A stretch of 64,000 nt of DNA from Tepidanaerobacter sp. DTU063 (GTDB lineage: Bacteria > Bacillota > Thermosediminibacteria > Thermosediminibacterales > Tepidanaerobacteraceae). Of this stretch, positions 44,228 to 53,390 are shown in pieces; position 1 is the stretch's first letter; the number at the start of each line of letters is the position of its first letter. Location of the stretch: positions 62,001 to 126,000 of the forward strand of contig LFSJ01000064.1 in NCBI GenBank assembly GCA_001512695.1, in the 5' to 3' direction. A model generated the notes under the pieces. That model had not been told where the DNA came from and made no database searches. It saw only the letters and a program-made list of their open reading frames with translations. A program made the translations under genes and the position numbers.

Positions 44228-46777
44228 TCATTCTTTAAATTGTATTGTAGAAAAACTATTATAAAAATCCAGTACATATTTTTTGAGCAAATACAGGGAC
44301 TTATATGTTTGAGATAGTTCCAGTCTGAAAGTGCTGTTGTGTTTCAAGAAAGCAGTTATATGTAATATTTCATCTTCTAATATGAAATCAAGAATCTTTA
44401 GCTCTAGATAAATATTAAACACATTTATTAAAGTAACAAAGTGCATATCCATCCCATATTGTCCACGCAACAGGTCCAGAAGTTGATCATGTTTAAAGCT
44501 CCCGGTAAATTTTCCAGATGTAAGTTTGCCAAGGGCATTGTAAACGGCTTTTAGTTGATTTATGCTGGGCAAAATCTGCCTACACACTAAAAAATTATAT
44601 CGTAAATCCCCCCGTTCAAAAAGTACATGGACTTTTGAAGTAGATGGTGAATTCGTAAGTTGCTTATTTAACAAATCGATGCTAAAAGGAGCATCGAAAA
44701 GCACAATGTCATAATAACCCTTATTTAGGTTTTCTGCAAAGGGATCGACTAGAATAATTTTACTAAGATCTTTATTTGTAGCAGAGCTTAAATTATAAAA
44801 AACCCCAATTTCTTCTTCGAAAATATGATTGGATTTTAGATTCGTTAACAGTTGCCAAGCTTTATAGGGAGTGTTAACCAGTACTATAAACCTTTCACTA
44901 GTTTCAAAAATCTTTTTTACATAATTTATCTTTTCCAGGAGGCTCAAATTATCTTGTACAAAGATATTGTCTTTATCTACTTCTTTTCTTTTGCTTAAAA
45001 CACTATCTTTATTGTTAAGATTTGAAACAAAATGCCTATAATAGTTTTGTTCAATTTCATCCAGCAGTTCATCTTGCAAAAAGGGCACTCTTAAATCCTT
45101 AATGTTCAGCTGCAGCCCTACAAAACCTTTCCAACGATTCACTTCAAGGCTAAAGGCTGCATCCATAATTGAAGCTGCTTCCAGGTCTTCCTTATACAAA
45201 CCAAAGTTAAATCCAATAGCATCAATATTTTCTTCTTCATAACTTGTTAAATTTAATTTCAAGTGTTTGTCTCCATTACCTACCGTCCTTGAATCTCGAA
45301 TGTGTAAATTTCTACATATAAAGAGCGGTTTAGGATTGCCGTAACCAAAGGGTTTCATCTGCTCAAGTTGTTGTGCCAGTTCTAAACTGATGTCCCGCTG
45401 ACTCAATTCTAAATCTATATCAAGTTTGGGTCTAAAATCTACATTTTTAAAAGTATGGCCGTTAAACTGATTTATTCTGTCTCGAAATACATCTATGTTT
45501 TCCAGTTTAATATTTAAACCTACTGCCTGCTCGTGGCCGCCATATTTTGTAAGCAATTGAGAAAGCTCACTTACGGCTTTAAAAAGGTTAAAGCCTGAAA
45601 CGCTTCTTCCAGAACCCCGCCCTTCACCGCGGTATTCTGCAATCACTATACAGGGTCTATCGTAAATTTCAACCAGTTTTGACGCAACCGTTCCTATAAC
45701 TCCCGGATGCCAATTGGGACTTGATATGACTATTATGCTATCTGAATCCAGATCTATTCTTTTATGAATCATTTCTTTTGCTTCATCTAACACCTTCGCC
45801 TCTAAAGCTTGTCTTTCCTGATTGATTTTTTCGAGTTCCGTGGCCAGTTCAAATGCCCTGCAATCATCTTCAGACAGCAATAGCTCCACAGCTATTTTGG
45901 GGTCTGCAATCCTTCCGGCTGCATTTATTCTTGGCGCTAATAAATAGCTAATTTTTTCTGCTTCCACAGGATTATCTTTTATATTCAACAAAGTCATCAT
46001 TGCTGAAAGGCCTTTATTATTTGTATTTGCCAAATTTTTAAGGCCATTTTTAACAATTATACGGTTTTCATCTAAAAGCAGCACCATATCTGCTAAAGTT
46101 CCTACAGCTGTCAGCTCCAAAAACTCCTGCTGAAGTTCTGGATAACAATCTTTGCCAATCAATGCCTGAGCGAGCTTTAATGCAACGCCTACACCGGCCA
46201 ATTCCTTAAAAGGATAACTGCATTCTCGTTGCTTGGCATTTATTACAGCTACGGCTTCAGGAATCTGCTCTTGCGGTTCATGATGGTCGGTTATAATAGT
46301 GTCTATTCCCAAACTGGCAGCATATTTTACCTCTTCATAAGAACTTATCCCATTGTCAACCGTTATGATAAGCTTTATCCCGTCCTTGCTTATCATATCT
46401 ATGGCTTCTTTATTAAGTCCGTAACCTTCGTTTATCCTTGAAGGAATATAATAATCAACGTATCCCCCTAATTTCCTCAACAATTTGACAAGAATGGCAC
46501 TGCTAGTTATGCCGTCGACATCGTAATCTCCATAGACAAGTATTCTTTCTCCTCTAGCAAGGGCTTCCTTAATGCGCGCCAGGGCTTTATCCATATCCTT
46601 TAACAGCAACGGATTATACATATAATCCAACTTAGGATAAAAAAATCTCTGAATCTGTTCAGGAGTGACTACCCCTCTTTTTTTAAGTAACTGAAGGATT
46701 ATGGGATGAAGATTGCCGTAAGTTTCAGCCGGTTCCTGCCTTGAATCAATCTGCCATTTATAATTGCCATAAATCAT
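44228..46777 (-). CDS. recJ: Single-stranded-DNA exonuclease RecJ
   Basis: An 849-residue RecJ with DHH core (YGDYDVDGITSSAIL, DNGISSYEEV, ITDHHEP), NAAGRIADP, DHHA1 motif GGHEQAVG and an OB domain (about 450-560), and a roughly 250-residue C-terminal extension typical of Firmicute RecJ. It degrades ssDNA 5'-3' with RecQ or in mismatch repair. The start is ATG 46777, 5 nt after GGAGG, rather than the frame's 46822, which falls at the predicted transcription start. First gene of recJ-apt-relA-dtd. Confidence 0.94.
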   Translation of the reverse strand: MIYGNYKWQIDSRQEPAETYGNLHPIILQLLKKRGVVTPEQIQRFFYPKLDYMYNPLLLKDMDKALARIKEALARGERILVYGDYDVDGITSSAILVKLLRKLGGYVDYYIPSRINEGYGLNKEAIDMISKDGIKLIITVDNGISSYEEVKYAASLGIDTIITDHHEPQEQIPEAVAVINAKQRECSYPFKELAGVGVALKLAQALIGKDCYPELQQEFLELTAVGTLADMVLLLDENRIIVKNGLKNLANTNNKGLSAMMTLLNIKDNPVEAEKISYLLAPRINAAGRIADPKIAVELLLSEDDCRAFELATELEKINQERQALEAKVLDEAKEMIHKRIDLDSDSIIVISSPNWHPGVIGTVASKLVEIYDRPCIVIAEYRGEGRGSGRSVSGFNLFKAVSELSQLLTKYGGHEQAVGLNIKLENIDVFRDRINQFNGHTFKNVDFRPKLDIDLELSQRDISLELAQQLEQMKPFGYGNPKPLFICRNLHIRDSRTVGNGDKHLKLNLTSYEEENIDAIGFNFGLYKEDLEAASIMDAAFSLEVNRWKGFVGLQLNIKDLRVPFLQDELLDEIEQNYYRHFVSNLNNKDSVLSKRKEVDKDNIFVQDNLSLLEKINYVKKIFETSERFIVLVNTPYKAWQLLTNLKSNHIFEEEIGVFYNLSSATNKDLSKIILVDPFAENLNKGYYDIVLFDAPFSIDLLNKQLTNSPSTSKVHVLFERGDLRYNFLVCRQILPSINQLKAVYNALGKLTSGKFTGSFKHDQLLDLLRGQYGMDMHFVTLINVFNIYLELKILDFILEDEILHITAFLKHNSTFRLELSQTYKSLYLLKKYVLDFYNSFSTIQFKE

Positions 46778-46827
46778 CTTGTCCTCCGGTTCAAAACATG
46801 AAATGATATTTGTTTTTAACATATATA

Positions 46828-46856
46828 ATTATAAACTAATACCATTTTTATATCAA
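46828..46856 (-). promoter_or_regulatory. Sigma-A promoter of recJ-apt-relA-dtd
   Basis: TTGATA (rc of 46851-46856), 17 nt, TATAAT (rc of 46828-46833) on the minus strand; start near 46821. Just upstream lies an inverted repeat (46872-46877 CCGACA / 46894-46899 TGTCGG) of unknown role. Confidence 0.75.
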
Positions 46857-46931
46857 TAACAAGAACTCCACCCGACAACGCAATGGGAGACTCTGTCGGA
46901 TGCCGGGAACCTTGCTGTTTCACAAAAACAA

Positions 46932-46953
46932 AAATCGAGCCGAAGCTCGATTT
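46932..46953 (-). terminator. Terminator of the ATPase/VWA pair
   Basis: A 9-bp stem (46932-46940 with 46945-46953, AAATCGAGC and complement) with a four-base loop (TTCG on the minus strand), then TTGTTTTT on the minus strand. It overlaps the stop codon of the VWA gene. Confidence 0.8.
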
Positions 46954-48595
46954 ATAACAACTGATAACTCTGCCTTGCCACTTCTACCAATACTTCTCGG
47001 TTTAGCTCATCCAACACGTACAGATTTCCCCTTGCAGTATTGGTTACTTTTATTAAGCACTCCTTGTTTGGCTGCAGACCTATACAGCAGAAACTGATTT
47101 TCTTTTCAAATATTTTGCCGGCTGCAGAAACTGCATCATTCACCGGATCCGAAGTCCACAGTGGCACGGTAGGAATGCCGTCGGTTATTAGTATGATCAG
47201 CGGATTTCTCAGGTTTTTCTTGCTCATATACTCCGCCCCTTTTTCAAGGGCTAAAGCTAGAGGTGTCAAGCCTGTGGCAACAATCTTATCCAAACCCCCT
47301 TCCAGCTTTTCATAGTTTCTGGTAAAAGGAACAAATGTATTAACTCGTTTATCCTGAAAAGCCAGTATGCTTATCCGAGTTTGGGGCATCAGAATAAGGT
47401 GTTTTGCCAAATACTTGGCATTTCTCAGTCTAAATCCCGCCATGCTGGCACTGGCGTCTATTATCAAACAAATATCCCGATGAAGTTTGGAAATTCGATT
47501 TATACATATTATATCTTCCTGCTTGAGATAGAAGTTAATATTCTCAAAATAACTCCTTACTATTGACCTCCTAACTGTTTCAGGTACACTTATTTCTGCA
47601 GACCATTCTTCCGGTACATAGGGCGTACAAATGGAAGGCCCCCTTTGCCCTCTACTTGCTTTTTTTGAAAAATAGCTGCTATCAAATCCCTTACATTTGT
47701 CAAGTTTAGGCAAATTTTTGATTGTCTTTTTCAGTATACATTCTAATTCCCTACGGTTTCTCTTAACGAATTCCCAAAGTTCCTTGCCCCGTGCAGTGAG
47801 ATAATGGAGATTTTGCTGTTTTGAAATAAAATTACTCTCTTCTAAATACTTTACAATGTCATCAAAATCGCTGCAGCTTTTTTTTAAAGCTTGGAGTGTT
47901 ATTTGATTGTTTCCTTTACTGTGAAATACCTCCAGTAAATCTTCAATTTGCTTTAAGCCCCCAAAATGCTCGATCATCTCTAACGTTTCTTCAAATCTTT
48001 CATCTCTAAAAATATCTGTTTCCTGTTTTAAATTTGAATCCGAATGACTTGCATATGATGATACATCCACTGAGCTGTTTCCAATTTCGTGTTGGATTTT
48101 CTCTACCTTTCTAAGACCTACACCTTGCTCCAGCAGTGCTTGTTCTATTTTATTCACTATTAAAAACACGCTTTCCAATTCCTCATCGGAAATTAAAGCT
48201 GCAACATGAACATGGTTTAAGTGGCTTTTTATTAGACTCTCAGTCCTGCCATAGCACAAAACTCCCGTTAGTCTGCCCCCTCCTGAACCCGTTTGAATAT
48301 CAATATTGTCCATTAGGTAATTGAAAGGACTTCTTTCAAGAGTTTTTACTAGGAATTCAGCCAATTGTTTTAAATTAAAGCTTTTTATCTCGTGAAACAA
48401 GTCGATGTGAATTATTTCATTCGGAGATAAACGCTGATAAAAAACTTGGCCGGCATCGGAATTGACAATAATGTTTATTTTTTGAGGAGCAGCGGGGTTA
48501 ATCATGTGGACCTTTCTACTTACAACAGCAGTTTGGCCTACCCGAACACCTTTGTTGTTTTTTAATTCTTGCAGTAGCTTTATAACTGGATTCAT
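46952..48595 (-). CDS. VWA-domain protein paired with a MoxR-like ATPase
   Basis: A 547-residue cytosolic protein without signal peptide. The C-terminal third is a von Willebrand factor A domain with an intact MIDAS: DICLIIDASASMAG (D-x-S-x-S), Thr in VATGLTPLALAL, and LITDGIPT. The N-terminal 360 residues are alpha/beta with no family I recognise, though a winged-helix-like region is possible at about 215-275. It overlaps its ATPase partner by one base. Pairs like this (MoxR/VWA) act as chaperones or in metal insertion elsewhere; here the client is unknown. Confidence 0.75.
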   Translation of the reverse strand: MNPVIKLLQELKNNKGVRVGQTAVVSRKVHMINPAAPQKINIIVNSDAGQVFYQRLSPNEIIHIDLFHEIKSFNLKQLAEFLVKTLERSPFNYLMDNIDIQTGSGGGRLTGVLCYGRTESLIKSHLNHVHVAALISDEELESVFLIVNKIEQALLEQGVGLRKVEKIQHEIGNSSVDVSSYASHSDSNLKQETDIFRDERFEETLEMIEHFGGLKQIEDLLEVFHSKGNNQITLQALKKSCSDFDDIVKYLEESNFISKQQNLHYLTARGKELWEFVKRNRRELECILKKTIKNLPKLDKCKGFDSSYFSKKASRGQRGPSICTPYVPEEWSAEISVPETVRRSIVRSYFENINFYLKQEDIICINRISKLHRDICLIIDASASMAGFRLRNAKYLAKHLILMPQTRISILAFQDKRVNTFVPFTRNYEKLEGGLDKIVATGLTPLALALEKGAEYMSKKNLRNPLIILITDGIPTVPLWTSDPVNDAVSAAGKIFEKKISFCCIGLQPNKECLIKVTNTARGNLYVLDELNREVLVEVARQSYQLL

Positions 48596-49926
48596 TATAT
48601 CAGTTCCTCTTCGGTTTTCACATATTCAGTTAAATCCAGTTTATCTATAGGTACTGCCTTTTTCGGAGGTGCCTTAACATTATAGTTTTCCGAATGAAAA
48701 TTTGATGTGCTCCTATTTGTCCTTTCACTCTTTGAAGATTTAAAGTTTTCGGCCAATCGCTGAAATATATTTTTGAAAGACTCTAAATTATAAGTGCTAG
48801 CATTTTGATTCTTATCTTTAAGGGTTTTTACACCTTTAGATGTGTTTTTGGCCTTACATGTTTGTTCAATAGGTGGATTTGCTTTGCTTGTTACTTCTTC
48901 CTTTGAAGATTGCCTCTTTTCAAGGTTTGTCAATATACTGTTTAATTCTTTTATGTTTACTCTATGTCGAAGTGCAAACTTGGAAATGTAAACAACATCA
49001 TCAGTTGTAGGCTTTTGTTTTAATAAAGCGCTTCTTATTTTTATTCCGAGCAGGCATGCTTCTATACAGCGGAGGCTCTCAATTCCGAAATCCACGTACA
49101 TAGATGATAATATGTTTATTATATCTTCCGTTGGTTCAAACTGATGTATTGTTTTCTGAACTTCCAAAAACTGCATTCTTTTTTTGCTCACCACATCATT
49201 GTCATGAGCTGGAGTATCACCGCCAATTATTTTTTTTATAATCCAGGGATTTGCTGGCCTTTCAACCCTCACTGCAAAATCAAATCTATCAGAAAGCTGA
49301 CGTCGAACGTCTTCTAATGGGCCAGGTTCCTCATCGGGATTTGACGCTGCCCATATACTGACTTGGACCGGCATTTCCAAAACGGGAAAACCCGCCTCCT
49401 CTATTTGTATCCTTCCCGGTTTAGTCCCCATAACATCCAGCAGCAAATCCACAATTTCCGGAGATGTATCAGCGATTCTGTTGATTTCATCCACAAAAAT
49501 TATTCCCCTATGGGCTTTTGGAATTGTCCCTAGCAAAAGTGCCGCCTCTGGATTATCCTTAGATGAAATTTTCTGTAAATCAATACTTCCTACTACCGTC
49601 CCCTTTTTTGCAGAATGTGAGATTTCAAGAAAGGGCATATCAATCTGTTCAACGCCTATTAATCGTACCTGCTGAGGTGTTAAATTGCGATGTTGGGGAC
49701 AGTGAGGTTTTTCGGGATCACAATTGTATAAACAATCCCTGATTCTGTTGATTTTAGGCAGTACTTCTTTAAAGGCTCTTATAATAGTAGTTTTGCCTGT
49801 ACCCCTTAATCCTTCTGCATGAACATGAACTGGAGTTCCAGTCAATGTGCCTGCAACGGATATATCCAATATGTCAAAAAGGGGAAGATTGCCAGAATGT
49901 CTTACTATATGAGAGTATTTTTTCAT
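48595..49926 (-). CDS. MoxR/ChlI-like AAA+ ATPase
   Basis: A 443-residue AAA+ ATPase of the MoxR/magnesium-chelatase-I clade. Walker A GLRGTGKT is at 39-46, Walker B GIIFVDE at 141-147, sensor-1 Asn in WAASNPDEE at about 196, and SDRFDF at about 212-217 as arginine finger. Unusual are three cysteines after Walker A: C65, C69 and C76 (DCLYNCDPEKPHCPQHR). Residues about 345-430 form a charged, low-complexity tail. Co-translated with the VWA gene. Magnesium chelation is unlikely since no tetrapyrrole genes are near. Confidence 0.78.
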   Translation of the reverse strand: MKKYSHIVRHSGNLPLFDILDISVAGTLTGTPVHVHAEGLRGTGKTTIIRAFKEVLPKINRIRDCLYNCDPEKPHCPQHRNLTPQQVRLIGVEQIDMPFLEISHSAKKGTVVGSIDLQKISSKDNPEAALLLGTIPKAHRGIIFVDEINRIADTSPEIVDLLLDVMGTKPGRIQIEEAGFPVLEMPVQVSIWAASNPDEEPGPLEDVRRQLSDRFDFAVRVERPANPWIIKKIIGGDTPAHDNDVVSKKRMQFLEVQKTIHQFEPTEDIINILSSMYVDFGIESLRCIEACLLGIKIRSALLKQKPTTDDVVYISKFALRHRVNIKELNSILTNLEKRQSSKEEVTSKANPPIEQTCKAKNTSKGVKTLKDKNQNASTYNLESFKNIFQRLAENFKSSKSERTNRSTSNFHSENYNVKAPPKKAVPIDKLDLTEYVKTEEELI

Positions 49927-50023
49927 ACTGCATCCCTCACGACAATTCTTTTTTAAACCTACTATGTATTTTTTCCGAAAAACTCATTTTTATAAGAGTA
50001 AAGCAAGATGTTCCAAAACAAAT

Positions 50024-50046
50024 AAGAGGCCTTTTTAAGCCTCTTG
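50024..50046 (-). terminator. Hairpin after the phasin-like gene
   Basis: On the minus strand AAGAGGC and GCCTCTT form a stem with a short A-rich loop, followed by ATTTGTTTT. A modest terminator between the phasin-like gene and the ATPase gene. Confidence 0.5.
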
Positions 50047-50340
50047 ACTTTGAATTTCATCCAGTCTTTTCTCTAATTTTTCAAGTCTGTCCAAGACTTC
50101 ATCTATGTCTGATTTTCGGACCAAATTCATTGAGTTAATAGTGCGCTCTACCTGTTCATTAATCCTTTCTTTCAGCCTGTCACTTTCTTCCTGTATCCTG
50201 CTCCTCAATGAGTTTAACAAATCTTTTCCTTCATCTGTTGACATTTCACCCTTCTTAACCAATTCTGCTACTAGCTCTTCGGCCTTCTCTTTTGTTATTG
50301 CAGCAAGACCGATGCCGGCATAAAGCAGTTGTTTTAACAT
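50035..50340 (-). CDS. Phasin-like coiled-coil protein
   Basis: A 101-residue, predominantly helical protein. Helix-rich coiled coil runs from about 20 to 95 (ELVKKGEMSTDEGKDLLNSL, DEVLDRLEKLEKRLDEIQSQ), the pattern of phasin/PhaF-like proteins annotated as polyhydroxyalkanoate regulators in Firmicutes. No PHA genes are seen, so a role as granule protein is not supported; more likely a helical adaptor. GAGGTG is 6 nt before the ATG. Confidence 0.65.
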   Translation of the reverse strand: MLKQLLYAGIGLAAITKEKAEELVAELVKKGEMSTDEGKDLLNSLRSRIQEESDRLKERINEQVERTINSMNLVRKSDIDEVLDRLEKLEKRLDEIQSQEA

Positions 50341-50356
50341 GGTATCACCTCATTTT

Positions 50357-51229
50357 TTATGCATTTGCTATTCTGGTTTTGCCTCTCAAAATTAACCATA
50401 GGGAACTAGCAATAAATATAGAAGAGTAAGTTCCTGCACTTATACCCACAATTAATGCCGAGGTAAAGTCCCTTATTGTTTCACCGCCTAAAAAGTACAG
50501 TGCGGTAATCGTTAAAAGGGTTGTCAGCGAAGTGTTTACTGTCCTCGTTATGCTCTGAGTGATGCTTATATTCGCTATATCCTCGAAGGAGGCTTGTTTC
50601 ATGACTTTGAGGTTTTCCCTTATCCTGTCAAAAATGACTATGGTATCGTTGACGGAATAACCCACTATAGTGAGAATAACGGCTATAAAGCTGCTATCTA
50701 CCGGGATGTTAAAAATAGCATAAAAACTCAAGACAATAAGCACATCGTGCAGCAAAGCCATTACTGCAGCAACTGCAGAATAAAACTCGAATCTAAATGT
50801 AATATATATAAGCATTCCTATATTAGCAATTATCAAGGCTATGACGGCTTGCCTTTGCATCTCTTTTCCAATGACGGCATCAATAGTCTCTGCTCTTATG
50901 AGCTCTGTTTCCGACCACTCTCGTTTCAAAGTGTCAAGAATTTCTGTTTGCATATTTTCAGACAGTTCAACGGTCCTGATAATTAGCTCTTGCTGGCCAT
51001 CACCGGCCTTTTTTGCCTCAAATTCCTTAATATCTAGTTCCTCTAAAATGCTCCTAACTTCTGCCAGTTCATAATTTTGATTCAGATTAAAATGAAGTAA
51101 ATTGCCGCCGGTAAAATCAATGCCCCAGTTGAGACCTCGCATTGACATAGATACAATACCCAGAGCAATCATTATAACGGATATGCCAATCCATATATGC
51201 TTTTTTTCCATTATCTTATATGATTTCAC
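50357..51229 (-). CDS. secF: Protein translocase subunit SecF
   Basis: A 290-residue SecF: first transmembrane helix, the periplasmic-like extracytoplasmic P1 domain (about 40-125), then five further helices. Landmarks are MRGLNWGIDFTGGNLLHF and the VGYSVNDTIVIFDRIREN motif of RND-type proteins in TM4-TM5. It helps SecD pull proteins through SecYEG. Start GTG 51229, 8 nt after AGAGG, is preferred over 51238. Confidence 0.94.
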   Translation of the reverse strand: MKSYKIMEKKHIWIGISVIMIALGIVSMSMRGLNWGIDFTGGNLLHFNLNQNYELAEVRSILEELDIKEFEAKKAGDGQQELIIRTVELSENMQTEILDTLKREWSETELIRAETIDAVIGKEMQRQAVIALIIANIGMLIYITFRFEFYSAVAAVMALLHDVLIVLSFYAIFNIPVDSSFIAVILTIVGYSVNDTIVIFDRIRENLKVMKQASFEDIANISITQSITRTVNTSLTTLLTITALYFLGGETIRDFTSALIVGISAGTYSSIFIASSLWLILRGKTRIANA

Positions 51230-51241
51230 TTTTTCCACCTC

Positions 51242-52483
51242 TTATGCGCCAAATAATTTTTTGTTGGTAAACAGTCGCGTGTTTATCAAGTTTAATAAGA
51301 GCACTCGGGTTACCGTTATTGCAGCAAACATACTAGCTGCAATGCCAATAATTAAAGTAACGGCAAATCCCTTTACGGGACCGGTCCCGAAGTACAGGAG
51401 CACGACAGCTGCTATAATTGTGGTAATGTTTGAATCTATTATTGTAGTAAGGGCTCTGTGAAATCCGGCATTCGTTGCGGCTCTTAAACTTTTTCCGTTT
51501 CTCAATTCTTCCTTAAATCTTTCAAAAATCAGAACATTGGCATCTACTGCCATTCCTATAGAAAGTATAAAGCCAGCAATACCCGGCAAAGTCAAGGTTG
51601 CACCTAAACCTGCGAATATTGTCAATACAAGCAATATATAGACCAGCAATGCGAAATCTGCTATAAGCCCTGGTATCCTGTAATACAAAAGCATGAATAA
51701 TAATACCAAAACAACACCAATTATACCGGCTTTTAAACTCTTATCTATTGAATCAGCACCTAGAGTAGGCCCAACCATCAATACCTGACGCTGCTCAAGA
51801 TCAACAGGCAGTGCCCCGGCCCGAATCAGCGCTGCCAGTTCAGCGGCATATTCTATACTAGGAACATTGCTTATGACTGCTTCGCCGTTAGTAATAACCG
51901 ATTTTACAATGGGCGCTGAAATAATCTGCTCATCGAGCATTATTGCTATGTGCTGCTCGAGGTATGTCTCCGTAGCTTCGGCAAACTTTTTGGCACCTTC
52001 CGAATCTAGTTTTAAACTAACCATTGGCTCATTCTGCTCTCCGTATACAGCCTTAGCATCTACAACATTATCTCCTGTAAGAATCACTTCATTTTGCGGA
52101 CTTATAAATTGAAGAGAGGCTGTTTTGCCTATAAGCTCTTGAGCTCTTTGCACATCTTTTACACCGGGAAGCTCAACTAATATTCTCCTATCTCCCTGCC
52201 TCACTATCATAGGCTCTGATACTCCTAACTGGTCAACTCTACCGCGGATGACTCTTTCTGCTCCTGCCATTTTTTCATCAGTTATTATCTCACCTGCTTT
52301 AGGCTTAGCCTCTAAGAGAATTGAAATGCCACCTCTCAAATCCAGTCCAAGTTTTATTGCTTCTTTTATGGGAATTACTCTGTACCCTACAATCTGAATA
52401 CCGCTCAGCGCTGAATAGGCTAACACGGCAGCAGCAACAACTATGGCCAAAATTATTGCTAGGCTTTTTATTCTTGAAGTCAT
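51242..52483 (-). CDS. secD: Protein translocase subunit SecD
   Basis: A 413-residue SecD, the Clostridia short form. IKLGLDLRGGISILL at about 36-50, the P1 region with QLGVSEPMIVRQGDRRILVELPGV, and the D4-type AVDANVLIFERFKEE motif in the TM4 region. It functions with SecF to drive proton-coupled protein export. ATG start with a weak GGGGGCA site. secF follows after 12 nt. Confidence 0.95.
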   Translation of the reverse strand: MTSRIKSLAIILAIVVAAAVLAYSALSGIQIVGYRVIPIKEAIKLGLDLRGGISILLEAKPKAGEIITDEKMAGAERVIRGRVDQLGVSEPMIVRQGDRRILVELPGVKDVQRAQELIGKTASLQFISPQNEVILTGDNVVDAKAVYGEQNEPMVSLKLDSEGAKKFAEATETYLEQHIAIMLDEQIISAPIVKSVITNGEAVISNVPSIEYAAELAALIRAGALPVDLEQRQVLMVGPTLGADSIDKSLKAGIIGVVLVLLFMLLYYRIPGLIADFALLVYILLVLTIFAGLGATLTLPGIAGFILSIGMAVDANVLIFERFKEELRNGKSLRAATNAGFHRALTTIIDSNITTIIAAVVLLYFGTGPVKGFAVTLIIGIAASMFAAITVTRVLLLNLINTRLFTNKKLFGA

Positions 52484-52571
52484 GTTGGATTTCTGCCCCC
52501 ATTCTCAATTTTAATGCATTTTAAATTATATCCTCCCGGCAAATGCCTTGTCAACAAAGCCAATAATTTAC

Positions 52572-52592
52572 AAAAAAAAGGCCTTACAGGCC
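52572..52592 (-). terminator. Terminator after SCIFF
   Basis: AGGCCT-GTA-AGGCCT on the minus strand forms a short strong stem followed by eight U. It ends the short SCIFF transcript before secD. Confidence 0.8.
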
Positions 52593-52659
52593 TATCAATA
52601 GTTTGAATAAAAGCATATCATTTAATACTCATCAAATTATTAGCTTGTAAAGACAATTC

Positions 52660-52809
52660 TTATTTTTCCTTTGAACACACTTGGTTTGCAACAGTACAAG
52701 AGGTCTTGCACGCTGACTGACAGGAAGAATGGCATTCTCCACATCCCTTATGCATTAGGTTTTCCTTGCTGTTTAAATTGCCTTTATGTAATGGCACAAT
52801 ATGCTTCAT
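52660..52809 (-). CDS. scfA: SCIFF ranthipeptide precursor
   Basis: A 49-residue peptide with exactly six cysteines in the C-terminal half (C23, C26, C30, C34, C38, C45), starting MKHIVPLHKGNL: this is the SCIFF (six cysteines in forty-five residues) family, conserved across Clostridia and modified to a thioether-linked ranthipeptide by a radical-SAM maturase. ATG is 8 nt after GAGGAGG; a -10 TATAAT lies upstream (rc of 52842-52847). The maturase gene, normally adjacent, is not in this locus. Confidence 0.93.
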   Translation of the reverse strand: MKHIVPLHKGNLNSKENLMHKGCGECHSSCQSACKTSCTVANQVCSKEK

Positions 52810-52895
52810 AACTCCTGCCTCCTCTTTTTTTATTATGTGTAATTATACCATATTACAAGCGAATATAAAAGGGAAAATTAGTCAATTGACGCTAA

Positions 52896-53282
52896 CTAAA
52901 GGCTCACACCTATAATACCTGCCACTACTCCTACCAAAAAGCTTATAAAAATATCTATAGCAATATTAATACTAAGAGCAAAAGATGGCACTATTATAAA
53001 GCTTAGGATTATCAAAATTCCCGTATAAATAAAACCCACCAAGCCTCCATGAAGCCAACCCATACTTTCCAGGTCTTTTGTGGTATTGATACCGCCCAAA
53101 AGTATACTCACTGCGCTGATAATGATAACAGCTTTGGGAATGATATTTTCGGATATGCTCGAAAAATACATAATAAATGCCAAAACCAAAAACAAAAATA
53201 TCGTGAACAAATACGCAAAAAATACTCCTTTAAATATTTTTACAAGGTTTATACTTGTCTTTCCGTTTGACTTTGATTTCAC
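52896..53282 (-). CDS. TIGR04086-family membrane protein
   Basis: A 128-residue protein with four transmembrane helices (about 15-38, 47-63, 76-97, 103-126) matching the TIGR04086 family, found in Clostridia next to SCIFF and yajC. Function is unknown; its genomic link to SCIFF suggests export, immunity or a general role at the Sec locus. GTG start 6 nt after GAGGAGGGA. Confidence 0.82.
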   Translation of the reverse strand: MKSKSNGKTSINLVKIFKGVFFAYLFTIFLFLVLAFIMYFSSISENIIPKAVIIISAVSILLGGINTTKDLESMGWLHGGLVGFIYTGILIILSFIIVPSFALSINIAIDIFISFLVGVVAGIIGVSL

Positions 53283-53335
53283 GCCAACTCCCTCCTCTTT
53301 ACTATACTTTATTTATCAGAGGAGGGGAAATATGA

Positions 53336-53362
53336 CAAAAAGCAAGAGATTTTCTCCTGCTT
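53336..53362 (-). terminator. Terminator of the TIGR04086 gene or of an upstream unit
   Basis: On the minus strand AAGCAGGAGA pairs with TCTCTTGCTT (10 bp, one wobble, 3-nt loop), followed by a short U run. It lies between yajC and the TIGR04086 gene, so it ends yajC transcripts. Confidence 0.65.
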
Positions 53363-53390
53363 CTGTTCTCGAATAAGCTTAGCCTTATAG

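Noticed and set aside
46952-49926. Magnesium chelatase for chlorophyll or B12
   Set aside because: Family resemblance only; no tetrapyrrole genes and the subunit layout differs from ChlI/ChlD.
50035-50340. Polyhydroxyalkanoate granule protein
   Set aside because: Only coiled-coil similarity; no phaC, phaB or related genes in the window.
53331-53375. 14-codon plus-strand frame with an excellent GAGGAGGGG site
   Set aside because: Overlaps a minus-strand terminator, too short to judge, and lies in an otherwise minus-strand operon; likely coincidence.
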